Shown: piece after piece, positions 10,068 through 22,339 of the stretch | How the letters are laid out: every line of letters begins with the position of its first letter | Position numbering within the stretch: position 1 is the stretch's first letter | NCBI GenBank assembly: GCA_015178975.1 | Contig: WHVD01000077.1 | Coordinates: 248,001-312,000, forward strand | DNA from: Hysterangium stoloniferum | Lineage: Eukaryota; Basidiomycota; Agaricomycetes; Hysterangiales; Hysterangiaceae | DNA: 64,000 nucleotides | Direction of reading: 5' to 3' | Position numbers and translations under genes: made by a program | The notes under the pieces: model-generated | Database searches by the model: none | What the model was told of the DNA's origin: nothing | Seen by the model: only the letters and a program-made list of their open reading frames with translations

Positions 10068-13000
10068 ATGCCCAGAGCAAGATTGCCACATATCAATATC
10101 ACCAGCATAATCCACATTGACATACTCAATTGGGGCAAGTTCCTTGTTTGAGCCACTACATATGTATATGTGATCCCATAGTCGAGTGTTCTCCTGATAT
10201 AATGCAGTACATGAGTGAGTGCATTCCAGTGTGCTCTCCATGGGTTCAAGGCGAACTTGCTGAGTGTGGTTACTGTGTAGGAAAGGTCTGGTCATGTAGT
10301 GATCTGTGCATACATGATTGACCCTAACAGCTCACAATATGGCTTGTTTGAGATAAAGACATGATCCTCAACTGTCTGCGGGGCCTGTTCCTTTGTCAAT
10401 ACAATGCCTGAGGGTAAGGGTGTTGCATGAGGGTTCAATTCTACCATTCTGAAACATTCAAGGACACATTCAAGGTATGTATGTTGCAATATCCTTATTG
10501 TCCTGTGCTCCCTATCTCTATCGATTCGTATCCCTAGGACAAAGTTGGCATCCCCCAGATCCTTCATCTCATAGGTCCACCCTAGTTCCTCCTTTGCTCG
10601 TTCAGCTTCTTTGGGAGAGGAGGATATCCCAGTTGTGTCATCAGTGTAAGTACTTGTTATGGTTGTGTTTCCATTTTCATGTCTGGAGTGTACTGATGGG
10701 TCTGCCTTTGAGTGATAATATCCCAGCTCACCCATTTCTCTGTCCAGAGTACCCCACCAGTGGTTGACACCGTCCATTGTGCCATAGAGTGTTCTTTCCA
10801 GTCATCTGACCTTTCCTGGTTCCTTTGCTCCATTGGGTAGTTCAACATATGTTGTGGCCTGGGGAACAGAGTTTAGGTACACCGCAATGTAGTCAATTTG
10901 CCAGGCTTCCATATTGGTTGCTGTGGCAATCACAAGGTTCATTTGTAATGACTCGTACCATACTACCAAGGTGTATGTTTAGAAAAAATCAACACCAGGG
11001 ATTTGAGTGAAGCCTTTAGCAATGAGTTGTGCTTTGCATGTGGTGAGTTCACCATTTCCATCATACTTGTTTGTGAAGGTCCACTGGGTCTTTATTAACC
11101 TAGTGTCCTTGGGGCAATCCACTACTGTCCACACTCCATGTTTCCTCATTATGGCCCAACCCTTTGTTTATTTGGCCCTCCCATATGTCAGGACATGTCA
11201 TCACCTCACTGTATGTATTGGGGAGCCAAAGGTTTCCCAGGTCTGGAACTGTTGTGTCTGTGTGGAAGGCTCTAACCTGGTCACTGTCAGTTGTGTGTGT
11301 CCCATCATCCACCCATGCTTCTCCTGCTGCTTTAACATCCCATATGTTGTTCTCTGAGGTGATTGAGTCTTTGAGTGCCTGTGTTGGCACAGGGACATGC
11401 AATGAGTGGCATAGTATTATTTCCATCACAGTTGTTTCTGGGATGTGCAGAGGTGTATTGGTTGGTGGTACATGGTCATGTGCTGTGTTAAGTTGCATAC
11501 ATGGAGGGTTTCCAGAGAAACCTGTGGGAAGGCCAGTAGGACTTGGCTTCAGCTTATAGGCTGTACCCTCGGGAGATCATCTTGTCCAATTTCAAACAGG
11601 CAGACAGGAATCCCAGGGAGTCCGGGTGGGGTTCGTGGGTTGAGAGGTCAGGGAGTTGAGATAAATAGCCAGAGGTTGAGTGGTAGATGGGTCAGAGCCC
11701 GTAGGCTCTGACGAGTAAGAGCAGTGTGTTTCAAAGAGGAGAATAGAGCAGAAAATATACTAAGATTACTGGGGAGAATCTAAGCTGATTGTCTGACTGG
11801 ATTGTATGTACAACATCTGCCAGACTATATAGACTGTGGAATGAATAATATACCAAATCCAGTAATAATGAAAACTAAACTAGCAAACATGAAACGAGAT
11901 AAATAAACACCAAACTTGGTGTTAGGAACAGGATGGAATGGAGCAGAGTCTGAATTGTGACAGGTCGTAAAACCATAACAGGAATGGGAGCGGAGTCCGA
12001 ATTGTGACAGGTCATTTGACCATAATGGGAATGGGGCTCAGTTAGAGCTGTCAGGTTTTCCGAGTGGGGTCCAGTGACTGGTGCATGGGACAGGGTCAGA
12101 GATAGACAGGAACGGAGTCCAGCGGGTATTCCAGTGACTGATACATGAAGTAACGAAGATCAAATGTGGACAGGTCTGACATACAGAGTCCAGCAGGTAT
12201 TCCGGTAAACTGATAATTGGTGCATGTAGGGTGTGGGTGCATATAAGTTAGTGCCTGGAGTCTGGTGGGATTTCTGGTCATAACATGCTGGTACTAATCC
12301 CCTGAGAGTCTCATCTAGTTTCTCACTAATTGGTGTGTTGAGTGTAATGTGATTCATCTCCCCCTCACTCAATACATCACTCAGTGTTTTATAACTTTGG
12401 GTTTCCTCAAAGATCATGTCATGAGAATGAAAAATGCGGCAGGTTTCTGGGTCATAAATTCAGTAGATGTCACATCCAAAATATCCTATGTGGATGCCTT
12501 GTATTGAGCACAGTATTTTGGCATAGGCGATACACCCCCAAGGGGTCACAAGTGAGAGATATCAGGTTTTTTACCATGCCATAACTTGAAAGGTGTCGTG
12601 TCGGGGTGTCTGGTGGTAGGGATGACATCCATCACGTATGTGATTGCTGCCACAATCTCACACCATAACAATGGTGGGAGGTTATTCTCATATAAGCAGA
12701 TGTGTACTCTTTCAATGATGGTGTGGTGACACCATTCGATGACACTGTTGGATGATGAGCAGTAAGTGGTTGTGAGCTCATATACTATGCCTTGTTCGCT
12801 GAGGTGTTTGTTCCATGAGGAGTTGGAGAATTCAGTTCCTTCATCCATACATACTGTATGGTGCACACCTTCTTTCCTGTTTGACACTCAGTTAATGCCA
12901 TGTAATGTTTTAATGCAGACAAAGTTGCTTCGGTTTTTTCCTTAGTTGACAAGAAAAATACCTTGTGGTGATTGCTATACCCATCGACACAGGGATCATG

Positions 13001-13697
13001 TAGCTCCCACTGCCAGTGGATTGTGGGATGGTCCACACAGATCAATGTAAGTACATTCCCCAATTTCTGTCTCTCATCCATCATTAATGTAGAAAGGGTG
13101 GCAGGTGTGTTTCCCCATGATGCAGCCTTCACATGTTTCTAGTCAAGTTGTTAGGGTGGTAATTTGCATCCCACAGATGACATTGCATGTGGACATGCAT
13201 TGAACAGTGTCATAGCTAATGTGGCCAAGGTGTTGGTGCCAGGTGTCAATATCAGTAGGTCAGTCATGGGACTTGGCAATGAGGGTGCTCATGTTTGTAC
13301 TGGCCACAGTTGTTGGGTGCATGGTCATGTTGTAGGGCAAGGTGGTATTTGGGAGAGGGCCAGTTGGTGGGAAAGCCTTGATCCTATATATTGATCCTTC
13401 TCCTTCCCATACATAAATGGCCGACCATCTGGGCTAGGAAAGGTGACTCCTCCTCCTCTGAAAAGGGTGTAGCATCCATTACTGTCAAGCTTCCCAATAG
13501 ACATGAGGTTGTGTGATAGCATTGGGCAGTGGAGTGCATCTCTAAAGGTGAGGTTGATGATATGTCCATCATACATATGTATAGCATTTATTGACCATCC
13601 CCTTTCCAAGTATTGGGAAAGTACTACCACTGTTCACTGTGGACCCACCCTTCCCTGTGTACAGTTCATATGATACAAAATCATTTATATTTACAAA
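10068..13697 (-). pseudogene. Ty1/copia pol polyprotein (protease to RNase H), degenerate
   Basis: Read on the minus strand from 13697 to 10068: the end of a retropepsin region; a pre-integrase segment (LTFRDALHCPMLSHNLMSIG, 13325-13630); integrase pieces (ALKHYMALTECQTGKKVCTI and NNLPPLLWCEIVAAITYVMD, 13132-12546); RVT_2 reverse transcriptase with YTDD in place of the usual YVDD and KDLGDANFVLGIRID (about 10777-10292); and RNase H (NKELAPIEYVNVDYAGDID, to about 10078). It has several frameshifts and stops. It is broken by the solo LTR 11486-12285; removing that plus one TSD copy restores a continuous frame (GLVPA-HDHVPPTNTP). Its 5' side is cut by the gypsy element at 13698-13702. The order of domains (integrase before reverse transcriptase) is diagnostic of copia. 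Confidence 0.88.
11486..12285 (-). mobile_element. Solo gypsy LTR, 800 bp, TSD TGCTG, inside copia pol
   Basis: It starts TGTTAAGTTGCA and ends GGTCATAACA on the plus strand. TGCTG is present at 11481-11485 and 12286-12290. It is a minus-oriented copy of the LTR seen at 13703-14427, with the core GGTAGGACTTGGCTTCAGC-like box and the TATATAGACTGTGGAATGAA segment. A solo LTR is what remains after recombination between the two LTRs of a full element. Confidence 0.92.
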
Positions 13698-13702
13698 GAA
13701 GT

Positions 13703-14427
13703 TGTGATGACCGGAAAACCTGCCAGACTCCAGGCACTAACTTATGTATATGCACCCACACCCTACACACACCAGTTATCGGTTTACCAGAATACCCACT
13801 GGACTCTGGACATCAGACCTGTCTGTGCTTGACCTTCATTACTTCATGTATCAGTCACCAGAATACCCACTGGGACCGGCACCTGTCTATCTCTGACCCT
13901 GTCCCATGCACCAGTCACTGGACTCCACTCCATCCCATTCCTAACACCAAATTTGGTGTTTACTTATCTCATTTCATGTTTACTAGTTTGGATTTGATTA
14001 TTACTGGATTTGATATAACATACATTCTGCAGTCTATAAAGTCTGGCAGATGTTGTACATACAATCCAGTCAGAAAATCAGCTTAGATTCTCCCCAGTAA
14101 TCTCAGTGCATTTTCCACTCTAATCTCCTCTTTGAAACACATGGCTATTTACCTTATCAGGGCCTACAGGCTCCGACCTATCTAATACTTGACTTCCAAC
14201 TCATCTCCACCTGACCCCTCGACTTCCACAGGATTCCCACAGTCAACTCACCCAACCCCTCAACCCACCAACTACTCCTGGACTCCCCGGGATTCCCATC
14301 TGCCCATCTGAAATTGGACAACATGATCTCGTGAGGGTGCAGCCTATAAGCTGAACCCAAGTCCTACTGGCTTTCCTGTGGGTTTCTCCAGAGACCCTCT
14401 GATAAGCTCTGTTGCACATCCTTAACA
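13703..14427 (+). repeat. 5' LTR of the gypsy chromovirus
   Basis: This 725-bp LTR begins TGTGATGACCGG and ends ATCCTTAACA, directly followed by the gag leader. It is the plus-strand counterpart of the solo LTRs at 11486, 33718 and 34832. It lies directly next to copia protease sequence; the adjacent GAAGT (13698-13702) would be one half of a target duplication, whose partner I did not find. Confidence 0.8.
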
Positions 14428-14460
14428 GTATTTTCTGACTGAGACGTGCAGATTGACACT

Positions 14461-15723
14461 ATGCCACCAAGAAGAAAAGCACATGTACAGGAATCATTAC
14501 CTGGACCTTCAACTCTTCATTCCCCACTTACTTTGTATACCAGTCAGACACTCACAAACCAGCCGGATGCCATGGAAGAAGCCCATATCGAAGAAGTCCT
14601 GGAAAACCCAGATGAATCCGAGAACGAGGATGAGTCTGTGGCCCCTGACAAGGGCACAGGTGTCAAAATTTCCCCATCTAATGATCAACTGCCACTTGTG
14701 GATCCCACCTCTGAGTTGTTAGCAATCACTTTAGAGAGATTGATGAATCACATGCTCAGAGAAGGCAGCAAGGAGGATCCAGAACCTCCACAGTCAAAAG
14801 TCAATGCTCCGGAACCCTTTACAGGTTCCAACCCTAACAAACTTTCCACTTTCCTCATGCAATGTCACTTTAATTTCCATGATCGATCTGCCATATTCTC
14901 TACAGACTCCCAAAAAGTCAATTATGCACTTTCATACCTCTCAGGATCCACATTGAAATGGTTCAAACCGGTTTTTAGTGGACTTTCCAAGGAAGAGCCG
15001 CTTTGGCTTGAAGATTGGGATACTTTTGTTATGGAGCTAGAAACTAACTTTGGCCCATATGACCTGACTGGAGAAGTTGAGAATAGTCTCACTAATCTTT
15101 GTATGAAGGACACCCAGTGCATCAGGACTATATTGTCCAATTCAATAACCTTACAGCTCATTGTCCGTGGGGCAATCCCACTCTCTGCCACCAATTCTAT
15201 GCCAGTCTGCCATCCCATCTTAAAGACGAAGTCTCAAAAGGAGAAGATGGCAAGCCAAAAACACTGTCCCGTATGCACCTCAAGGCTCAAAATGTGGATG
15301 CACGCTATTGGGAGCATCATGTGGAAGTTGCCTGTGAGACCTCCGTGGACAAGGTCAACAAGTCCACAGCCAATAAAACCAACAACATCACTTTGTCCAC
15401 CAGCAGCCAAAACTCCATCCAATCTGATCAGAAGAACAATAAAAAGTCTTCCAACAAACAACAACAACAAAAGTCAACAGTCTGGCAAGCAAACCAGAAA
15501 ACCTGACCTTACAGGCAAGCTCGGACCTGATGGCAAACTAACCCCACAAGAAAGACAATGTCATATGGACAATAGCCTTTGTCTCTTGTGCAGAAAACCT
15601 GGTAATCAAGTTCCGGAATGTCTGTTGGCAAAAGCAAACTCTGCAAAAGGTCAAACAGCCAAGACTTCCTCCATGGAATCCCCATCGAAGGACAAACCGG
15701 CTTTTGACTCAAAAAAAGAGTAA
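14461..15723 (+). pseudogene. gypsy Gag (capsid and degenerate nucleocapsid)
   Basis: Starts MPPRRKAHVQ at 14461. An acidic N-terminal region (about residues 35-65) precedes the retrotransposon Gag domain (PEPFTGSNPNKLSTFLMQC ... ALSYLSGSTLKWFKP ... LETNFGPYD). At about 15100 the homologous reading continues in another frame (DYIVQFNNLTAHCPWGN ... FYASLPSHLKDEV, 15099-15506), so a frameshift breaks the gene, although the original frame stays open to 15723. The C-terminal knuckle is degenerate: CLLCRKPGNQVPEC has N where the metal-binding His is expected. Gag would form the virus-like particle; this copy is very likely non-functional. Confidence 0.85.
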
Positions 15724-15809
15724 GCAACCCCACAGACTCTGCATGGGTTGGGGGTTGCATTGCCTCTCCACACATTCAGGAGTTTACCCATCTCAACACA
15801 TCTGCTCTT

Positions 15810-16172
15810 TTGAACTCTGACTCATTTTTTACTAAACTTATGTCTAATATGATCCCAAAATTTGTTTTTTCAGCACTTATAGATTCTGGCTCAACTCATT
15901 GTTTTTTAGATATAAAATTCACACAAAAACATCTGTTCTCAACTTATCCAATAAATCTGGTCAGACTCCAACTTTTCAATGGCACAAGCAATTCGGTTTT
16001 CACCCAAGCTTGCAATTTATCCATCTGTTTCCTGTGTGGAACATCTCAGTTGGTCACTTTCTATGTGATCCAGTTAGACTCAAGTTTCTCAGTTGTCCTA
16101 GGACATAACTGGCTTACCCGCTACAATCCATTGATTGACTGGGTAGCAAACAGTAAGGTAGCATCACTTTAG
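15810..16172 (+). pseudogene. gypsy retropepsin-like protease segment
   Basis: The aspartic protease motif ALIDSGSTHCFLD lies at about residues 22-34, and the downstream VVLGHNWLTRYNPLIDW near the C-terminus is typical of Ty3/gypsy protease. It is separated from Gag by stops and ends at 16172 next to the inserted DDE transposon. It would cleave the Gag-Pol polyprotein. Confidence 0.85.
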
Positions 16173-16276
16173 TTCAGCACCTTATGTAATCATATTACTA
16201 AGTGCCAAGAGTGGCCAAATTTGCGAATCAAATTTTTGAAAAATTTATTATGAAGTCAAAAAATGAATTGGAGTCA

Positions 16277-18620
16277 CTATAATGGTACAGGCATATTAAT
16301 TTGAGCTTGCCGTACTTGTGCAAGCATGATTGGAGGTAATGTACGATGGCCATGGTATCTTTTGTTGACCCACACAGTCTCCACTCCTGACAGTCTGAGA
16401 TCATAACCTGATATGAACCAGGCAGACCTATTTGCATATCTAGCATGGGAAAACAATGAGATCAGATAGTGGGCAGAAGGATAAGAGAAATACCTTCTGA
16501 TTTGAAGTAAAGGGATATCATTCAAGCATGTAAGCATATTCTTTTCCATCTCAACAATGTTATTGGTTTTGGGGGTGTTTCGGTAATGGAACTTTGCTGC
16601 ACCCCAATACTGCTCAATAAAATTAAGCTCACAGTGATATTTTGGGTAGAAGTCACCCATGTGACCCCACAATGTGATGAACTCTTCAAGTTGAGATTTT
16701 TGTGCCACAAAGTCTGGTTGGGTAAAAAGAAGGCGACGGCAGCAACAGTCAGTTTTTCCTTGTACACATTTAAAACCTTCACATTGTGCAAGTAAGCCAC
16801 TTTCCCTTCATAGGCCTCGTTCCCAGATGATTTGTTCCATCCCTTTAAACCATCCAGGCATTGTAGGGTGGTCCTCTTTGAAATAAAAGGACTGGGTGTC
16901 TCCATTTGATAACACAGTATTTCGCATGCGAGAGCCTCCTTTGTGATGAACCCAGGTTGCAGATGGATACTTTGGCATCTTTCTTGCAGAAAGTGCATCA
17001 TCTGCATGCTTCTGATGGCTCAGTGCATTATCAAAAATGAACAGACCTGTTGCAAACCCATTTGTCCGTCCTTCAAAAATATTGATGGCTGTGTCAACTT
17101 GTGTGATCAAGTCATCAGACGAGAAGTAGCCATCACGATTTTTTCCTGCTTTGAAGACAATGCGTGCTGACCTGCATTTCATAGATTAAATAGTAATTCT
17201 AAATTTAGAGTGCAATATTAACTCACTCCATGCCATCCTCACTTTGCAATCTTCCCCATTCAACGGTCAAAAAATCTGAGATCATGAGAGAAACACCTTC
17301 CCCCTTCTTTAATGGGACTGCTTTATCTGATTGATGGGCCCACATGGTTTTCTGACAGTCAGTCTCATAAAATGTTGATTCATCATGGGTGATAAGAATG
17401 AGCTGGAAACGTTGGCCAGGTGGGACAGGGAATCCAGTGAGTTCACCTTCGCGGTTTCCATCATTATCATATGAATACATCCACTTGTCATAGACTTTCC
17501 ACCGTTCAATAAATTCCATCTGGTATTTGACAACATCTTCCCTCTCATGGCCATCAACATACATACCATTCCTTTTCCTCCCATATCGCCATCCCATCCT
17601 GTGGAGCCACCGTTGTGTGGTACTTATTGATATCTTCTTTTTCTTGGAACCAATCTCCTCAAGCCTTTCTTGCATTTCTGGTGTCTGCATGAAGTCAACA
17701 ATATCCTGAGCTTGGATATAGTTGTTCTTGGCAATTCCAGACAAGTGAATCTGTATTGCTTGTGAAAAGTCCTCATCATCAAGAAGGGTACCCCGTAGCT
17801 TTCCATATCTGTGAAGAGGTAATTTTCCAGAACCCAGGAACTGATGTATCCATGTTCGCAGATTGCATGCATGGCTAACTCCATGGCCTTGTGATTTTGA
17901 TGCAATAAGAGAAGCCTCATGCCAGGTATATGAGAGTTGTGGGTCAAGATAAAGGTTCAATGTCCCAACCATCCCAGTAAGCCGTCCTCGAAAGAGAACA
18001 TCAATTTTCTTATCTTTGCTCTTCACAGTCAGTGCTGCACAGGCTTGCCGAAGCTTTGGTAAGTCCTTGTAATTTAATTGATCCAGTATGATATCAGATT
18101 CTGTGGATAGAGTGTTGTCCCCAAGTTTTTGGCCTTCTCGTAGTGCCTGAAGGAGTTCTTCAACCTTTTCATGAGCTTTGGAAGGTGGATATATTTCAGT
18201 GTTAACCTGTCTTTCAATTTCTTCAATTGACCAATAATATTTGGTCAGTAGAACAATAACCACAGCAGTCCATAAGATCAAGCTCACTGAGTCACTTTTT
18301 CCAGCAGATATGTTCTCTTGATCTTTGTCAAGGGTGGCCATTTCCACATCTGACTCAGAATTCTGCCCCCTAGCAACCTCATTAACCTCACTCTCTGCAG
18401 CATTGGCTTTTGCAAACCATGTCCTAATGGAAAGGTAACCGTGCTTCTCTAGGTCCTTTCCAATCTGTTTATGCCTTCATTTTGTTCGTGCAGAGTTTTT
18501 GAGATATTTCTTTGGTCGCCTGTTTGTCTTTAACCTCTCATCTTCAGCCTCAACTGCTATTGTAATGTATTCAGGGGATTCTCTTAGATAGCTCAATATA
18601 TGCTCTAGTGTCAGAGCTTC
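16277..18620 (-). pseudogene. IS630/Tc1-like DDE transposase with two introns, one or two stops
   Basis: The continuous frame starts at M 18347; homologous sequence (KKYLKNSARTK, stop, RHKQIGKDLEKHGYLSIRTWF) extends back to about 18620 with an in-frame TGA. Exons are 18347-17227, 17171-16494 and 16439-16277; introns 17226-17172 (GTGAGT..CAG, 55 nt) and 16493-16440 (GTATTT..TAG, 54 nt). Together they make 654 codons. Putative catalytic acids: D in LILITHDESTFYETD, D in LFIFDNALSHQK, E in CELNFIEQYWG. Near the junction of exon-2 segments WERGL is followed by TGA (16808-16810), probably a former Trp codon. The N-terminal third contains HTH-like TQRWLHRMGWRYG. It would cut and paste its own element; as it stands it is probably inactive. 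Confidence 0.75.
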
Positions 18621-19479
18621 AACAATAAAACAAGCAAAGGTCCAGTAATTTAAATACTGATAGATTAATGAGCTGCGCTATGAAGCTTAAACAACTCAAA
18701 TCAATGCTTATTTTGATTATTGAAAGGTTCAATAGAACTGTGTATGACTCTTTTAGCAAATAAAAGAACTATTTCTTGAGAATAGGGGCTAGAAGCTGAA
18801 TATATGCGCAGTAACTTAGCAGAGACTTGATATAAAGCTTCGTATTCTTGTATGCTTATTTATAACTATTAATAGTTATTTAACAAGGTGTTAGATAATT
18901 TATTAATAGAGAAAGTAATTTGTATTGGATTATCTGAGTGCTTGTAGTTGATTAATTCAATAAACTTAGGGCTGGGCCTTGAGTAATCTAGTATTGGCAG
19001 GGATTTCAGTCAGGATACTTAGATACTTATTAGGTTTATTATCTAATTAATAAGCCTAAAGGGTAGCTGTGAGGCTGGGGAACTTAGATGATTAGCTAAG
19101 TCCAAGAGTTGCTGACAAAGATTCAAGATGCTGCAAGTGTAGGTGCTTGCAGTGAGTGTATCAGACTAAGGCTATTATTGTCCTTAGGATGATTAGATAA
19201 GCTTCTGAGCTGTGCAGTAAAATATGTGTGATAGATGATTTTATTGGAAACTTGGCCCTCCTTATATACATTTTGATAACTCAATGATTAGCTAACTATT
19301 TAGTTTATGAGGTCATTAGTTAGATCATAATGACCTCATATTCTACTCATTATTTACCCTTTATTTATCATGTGATTCCCTTCTCTGAGACAAGGGTTCT
19401 AACCTCTTGCTTGAACATGAAGGTTCAAGGCCGCGGTCCCGGGACGGAAGCAAACGATGAGTCGGCGGAATCTAATAAT
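18621..19479. other. AT-rich leader of the DDE transposon
   Basis: No gene seen. The right-hand 100 bases are GC-richer and lead into the 30-bp repeat. Confidence 0.5.
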
Positions 19480-19568
19480 GACTCGGTAGTCACATTTGTG
19501 ACTTGTGTGACTCGGGTAGTCACATTTGTGACTTGTGTGTATCGGGTAGTAACATCCGTGACTTGTGT
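19480..19568 (+). repeat. Three copies of a 30-bp repeat rich in GTCACA/TGTGAC
   Basis: The unit is GACTCGGGTAGTCACATTTG + TGACTTGTGT, at 19480-19508, 19509-19538 and 19539-19568 with substitutions. Each unit holds the palindrome GTCACATTTGTGAC. Its position at the end of the DDE transposon suggests a subterminal transposase-binding array. Confidence 0.8.
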
Positions 19569-19574
19569 GACATC

Positions 19575-20717
19575 CCGACACCGGAGGCTTATCTAATAAG
19601 TCCTGGGATCCCTATGGCACCCATGGCTTCCCTGGAACCCATGGCACCTCCATCTATGTCTCCTATTAATGCTGCAGTGTTTATCAGGGCTACAAAAATG
19701 GATGGATCCCAGGCATTCACTATCAATTTGAAAATTGATGAAGCAACTGGTCATTTCTCAACTCCGGTATCTGTATCTACACAAACCGCTGATCTAGAAG
19801 GTGTCCTGGAAAAATATCATGATTTCGTGGATGTTTTCAGTAAGTGTAAAGCTGACCAGCTTCCACCCCACAGAGAGTATGACTTAAAAATTGATCTCGA
19901 AGAAGGTGCCCAGCCACCCCTTGGATATATTTACCCACTTTCATCCACAGAACTTTCAGCAATCTGGGATTTCCTGGATGAACATTTGTCCATAGGTTTT
20001 ATCAGACCCTCTAAGTCTCCTTTTGGAGCACCTGTTCTGTTTGTCAAGAAAAAGGATGGATCCCTCAGACTATGTGTTGATTTCAGAGGACTCAATGCTG
20101 TCACAAAAAAGGATAAGTATCCACTCCCACTTATATCTGACCTGCTCGATGCTCCATGGAATGCCCAGATTTATACCAAAATAGACTTTAAACATGCCTA
20201 CCATTTGGTCTGGATCTCCATGGGAGATGAATGGAAAACCACTTTCAGAACCCATTATGGGGCCTTTGAGTGGTTGGTGATGCCCTTTGGACTCACCAAT
20301 GCTCCATCTGTTTTTCAACATTTTATTAATGAGATTTTCTCCAACATGCTCAATGTATGCGTCATTGTTTACTTGGACGACATTCTTATCTACTCCAAGG
20401 ACCCCACAGAACATGACAAACAAGTCTGTGAAGTTCTCTGGAGACTCAGACAACATGGTTTATTCATGAATGGTAAAAAATGTGCTTTTGACATGTCCGT
20501 GGAATACCTGGGTTTCATAATGGGACCTGGTGGACTCCGCATGGATGAAGCAAAAGTACAAGTCATCAAAGATTGGCCAGAACCTAGAAAAGTCAGAGAT
20601 ATACAATCTTTCCTCAGCTTTGCCAATTTTTACCAACAGTTTATCCATGGATATTCTGAAATCACGGTTCCCCTTACTTGTCTTATGTATGTGCAAGGAT
20701 ACTCTGTGGAATTTTGA
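19575..20717 (+). pseudogene. gypsy reverse transcriptase
   Basis: One long frame encodes the linker (VLEKYHDFVDVFSK, QLPPHREYDLKIDLEEGAQP) and the RVT_1 domain: KSPFGAPVLFVKKKDGSLRL, CVDFRGLNAVTKKDKYPLPL, YTKIDFKHAYH, LVMPFGLTNAPSVFQHFIN, and the catalytic box VIVYLDDILIYS at about 20365-20400. The frame is lost after LTCLMY at about 20690, where homologous RNase H sequence continues in a shifted frame. The catalytic Asp pair is kept. The N-terminal boundary is the edge of the DDE insertion. Confidence 0.92.
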
Positions 20718-21165
20718 TCATAAGTGTCAAAAAGCTTTCAATCTTTTAAAAGATTCTTTTTCTTCAGCTCCAATTCTGTCACATTGGAAACCAGACTTTC
20801 CACTCATTGTTGAGACGGATACCTCAAACTATGCACTTGGAGCCATTCTGTCTATCCAGGTGGAGAAGTCCACCCCATGGCTTTTCTGTCCCAGACTTTC
20901 ACTGGACCAGAGCTCAATTATGACGTTCATGACAAGGAACTCCTAGCAATTTTTTCAGCTTTCAAAATGTGGCGACACTATTTGGAAGGCTTGGGAATTC
21001 CGATTGACATTGTAACAGATCACAAAAACCTGGAATACTTTTCTACTATGAAACTTTTGACCCATCAGCAGGCCTGCTGGTCTGAATAACCTATCAGCCT
21101 TTAATATGATTATCCACTTTCGACCCAGTCACCTTGGTGGCAAACCCGATGCTTTAACTAGATGA
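20690..21165 (+). pseudogene. gypsy RNase H segment
   Basis: Pieces in two frames: [20 protein letters not shown] ... [14 protein letters not shown] (to about 20870), then [48 protein letters not shown] (20877-21089). At least two frameshifts and a stop after RPSHLGGKPDALTR at about 21163 break it. Confidence 0.85.
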
Positions 21166-21310
21166 TGGGATGTCTATCCTAAAGAGGAGAACAACGACTA
21201 TACCATGGTAAACCTGCACAACTTGAAACCCATTTTCATGAATCAGCAGCTTACTGCATCAGTCCACACAACTTTTCCTCATCCATCCCATCATCTGTGG
21301 AATTATCATT

Positions 21311-22339
21311 ATGGATATTGAGAAGTTACATCAAGATATTCTATCAGCAATTCCACTAGACCCAATAACTAAAGCACACCTTGACAATCCCATGGACCCT
21401 GGTCAACCCTGGTGGTCTCTCGACCAGCATGGTTTCATTAGACTTGATGATTGCATATATGTACTGGACTCTGGTGGCCTCTGCCTCAGGATTATCCAGC
21501 ACAAACATGACTATCCACTCTTAGGACATTTTGGGTTCAACAAAACTCTATCATTAATAAGAAGAGAATATACTTGGCCCGGACTCTGAGACTTTGTTAA
21601 GCACTATTGCAAATCTTGCATTACTTGTCCACACTCTAAATCACTGTGTCACAAGCCATATGGCCTTCTGAAACAACTTCTGGTGCTGGAACACCTGTGG
21701 AATTCCATCTCTATGGATTTCATTGAACACCTACTGGACTCTGAAGGCTTTTCCACCATTCTAGTCATTGTTGACAGATTCTCAAAATGAGGTATATTCA
21801 TTCCCACACATAATACCATCACATCTGTGCAGTTAGCAGAACCTTTTATTATCCATGTATTTTCCAAGCATGGAGTCCCGTCCCACATAACTTCCAATTG
21901 AGGATCAGAATTTGTATCTCACTTCTTTAGATCCCTCGGGAAATCCTTGGACATGAAATTACACTTCACATCTGGATATCACCCAGAAGGTGACAGACAA
22001 ACCGAGCATGTCAATCAGACATTGGAACAATACCTCCATCTATATTGCAACTATCAACAGGACAATTGGAAATCCCTGTTACCACTTGCAGAATTTGCTT
22101 ACAACAATGCACCTTCAGCCACTACTGGTGTTTCCCTGTTCTTTGCAAATAAATGGTATAATCCAAATATTACAGTACACCTAAAACAAAATCTCACCTC
22201 TGCCCATGCTCAAGAGTTTGTCATAGACCTCCACAAGCTCCATGAGGAACTCTGGACTGCAATAATGTCCGCCCAAGACCAATACCAGCATTCAGCAGAC
22301 AAAAACCAGATTTCCACCACTGAACTTCAAAATTGGTGA
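21311..22339 (+). pseudogene. gypsy integrase
   Basis: The H2C2 zinc-binding region (HDYPLLGHFGFNKTL ... HYCKSCITCPHSK) is followed by the catalytic core: D in SMDFIEHL, a second acidic position changed to N in SN-stop-GSEF, and E in GYHPEGDRQTEHVNQT, then QYLHLYCNYQQDNW and EFAYNNAPSATTGVS. Stops are TGA where Arg (CGA) is usual: after TWPGL (21587-21589), after RFSK (21788-21790) and in SN*GSEF (about 21898-21900). The D-to-N change and adjacent TGA are both explained by CpG transitions. The enzyme would insert element DNA; this copy cannot. Confidence 0.88.

Larger units (their letters stand above)
16173..19572 (-). mobile_element. IS630/Tc1-like DDE transposon inserted in the gypsy element (ends approximate)
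   Basis: The gypsy protease ends at about 16172 and the pre-reverse-transcriptase linker resumes at about 19575, so everything between is a later insertion. It carries one transposase on the minus strand (16277 to about 18620), an AT-rich leader, and a three-copy 30-bp repeat near its right end. I could not define the terminal inverted repeats or a target duplication by eye. Confidence 0.75.

Noticed and set aside
16277..18347. Transposase as an intact gene
   Set aside because: The spliced frame contains a TGA at 16808-16810 and upstream homology is cut by another TGA.
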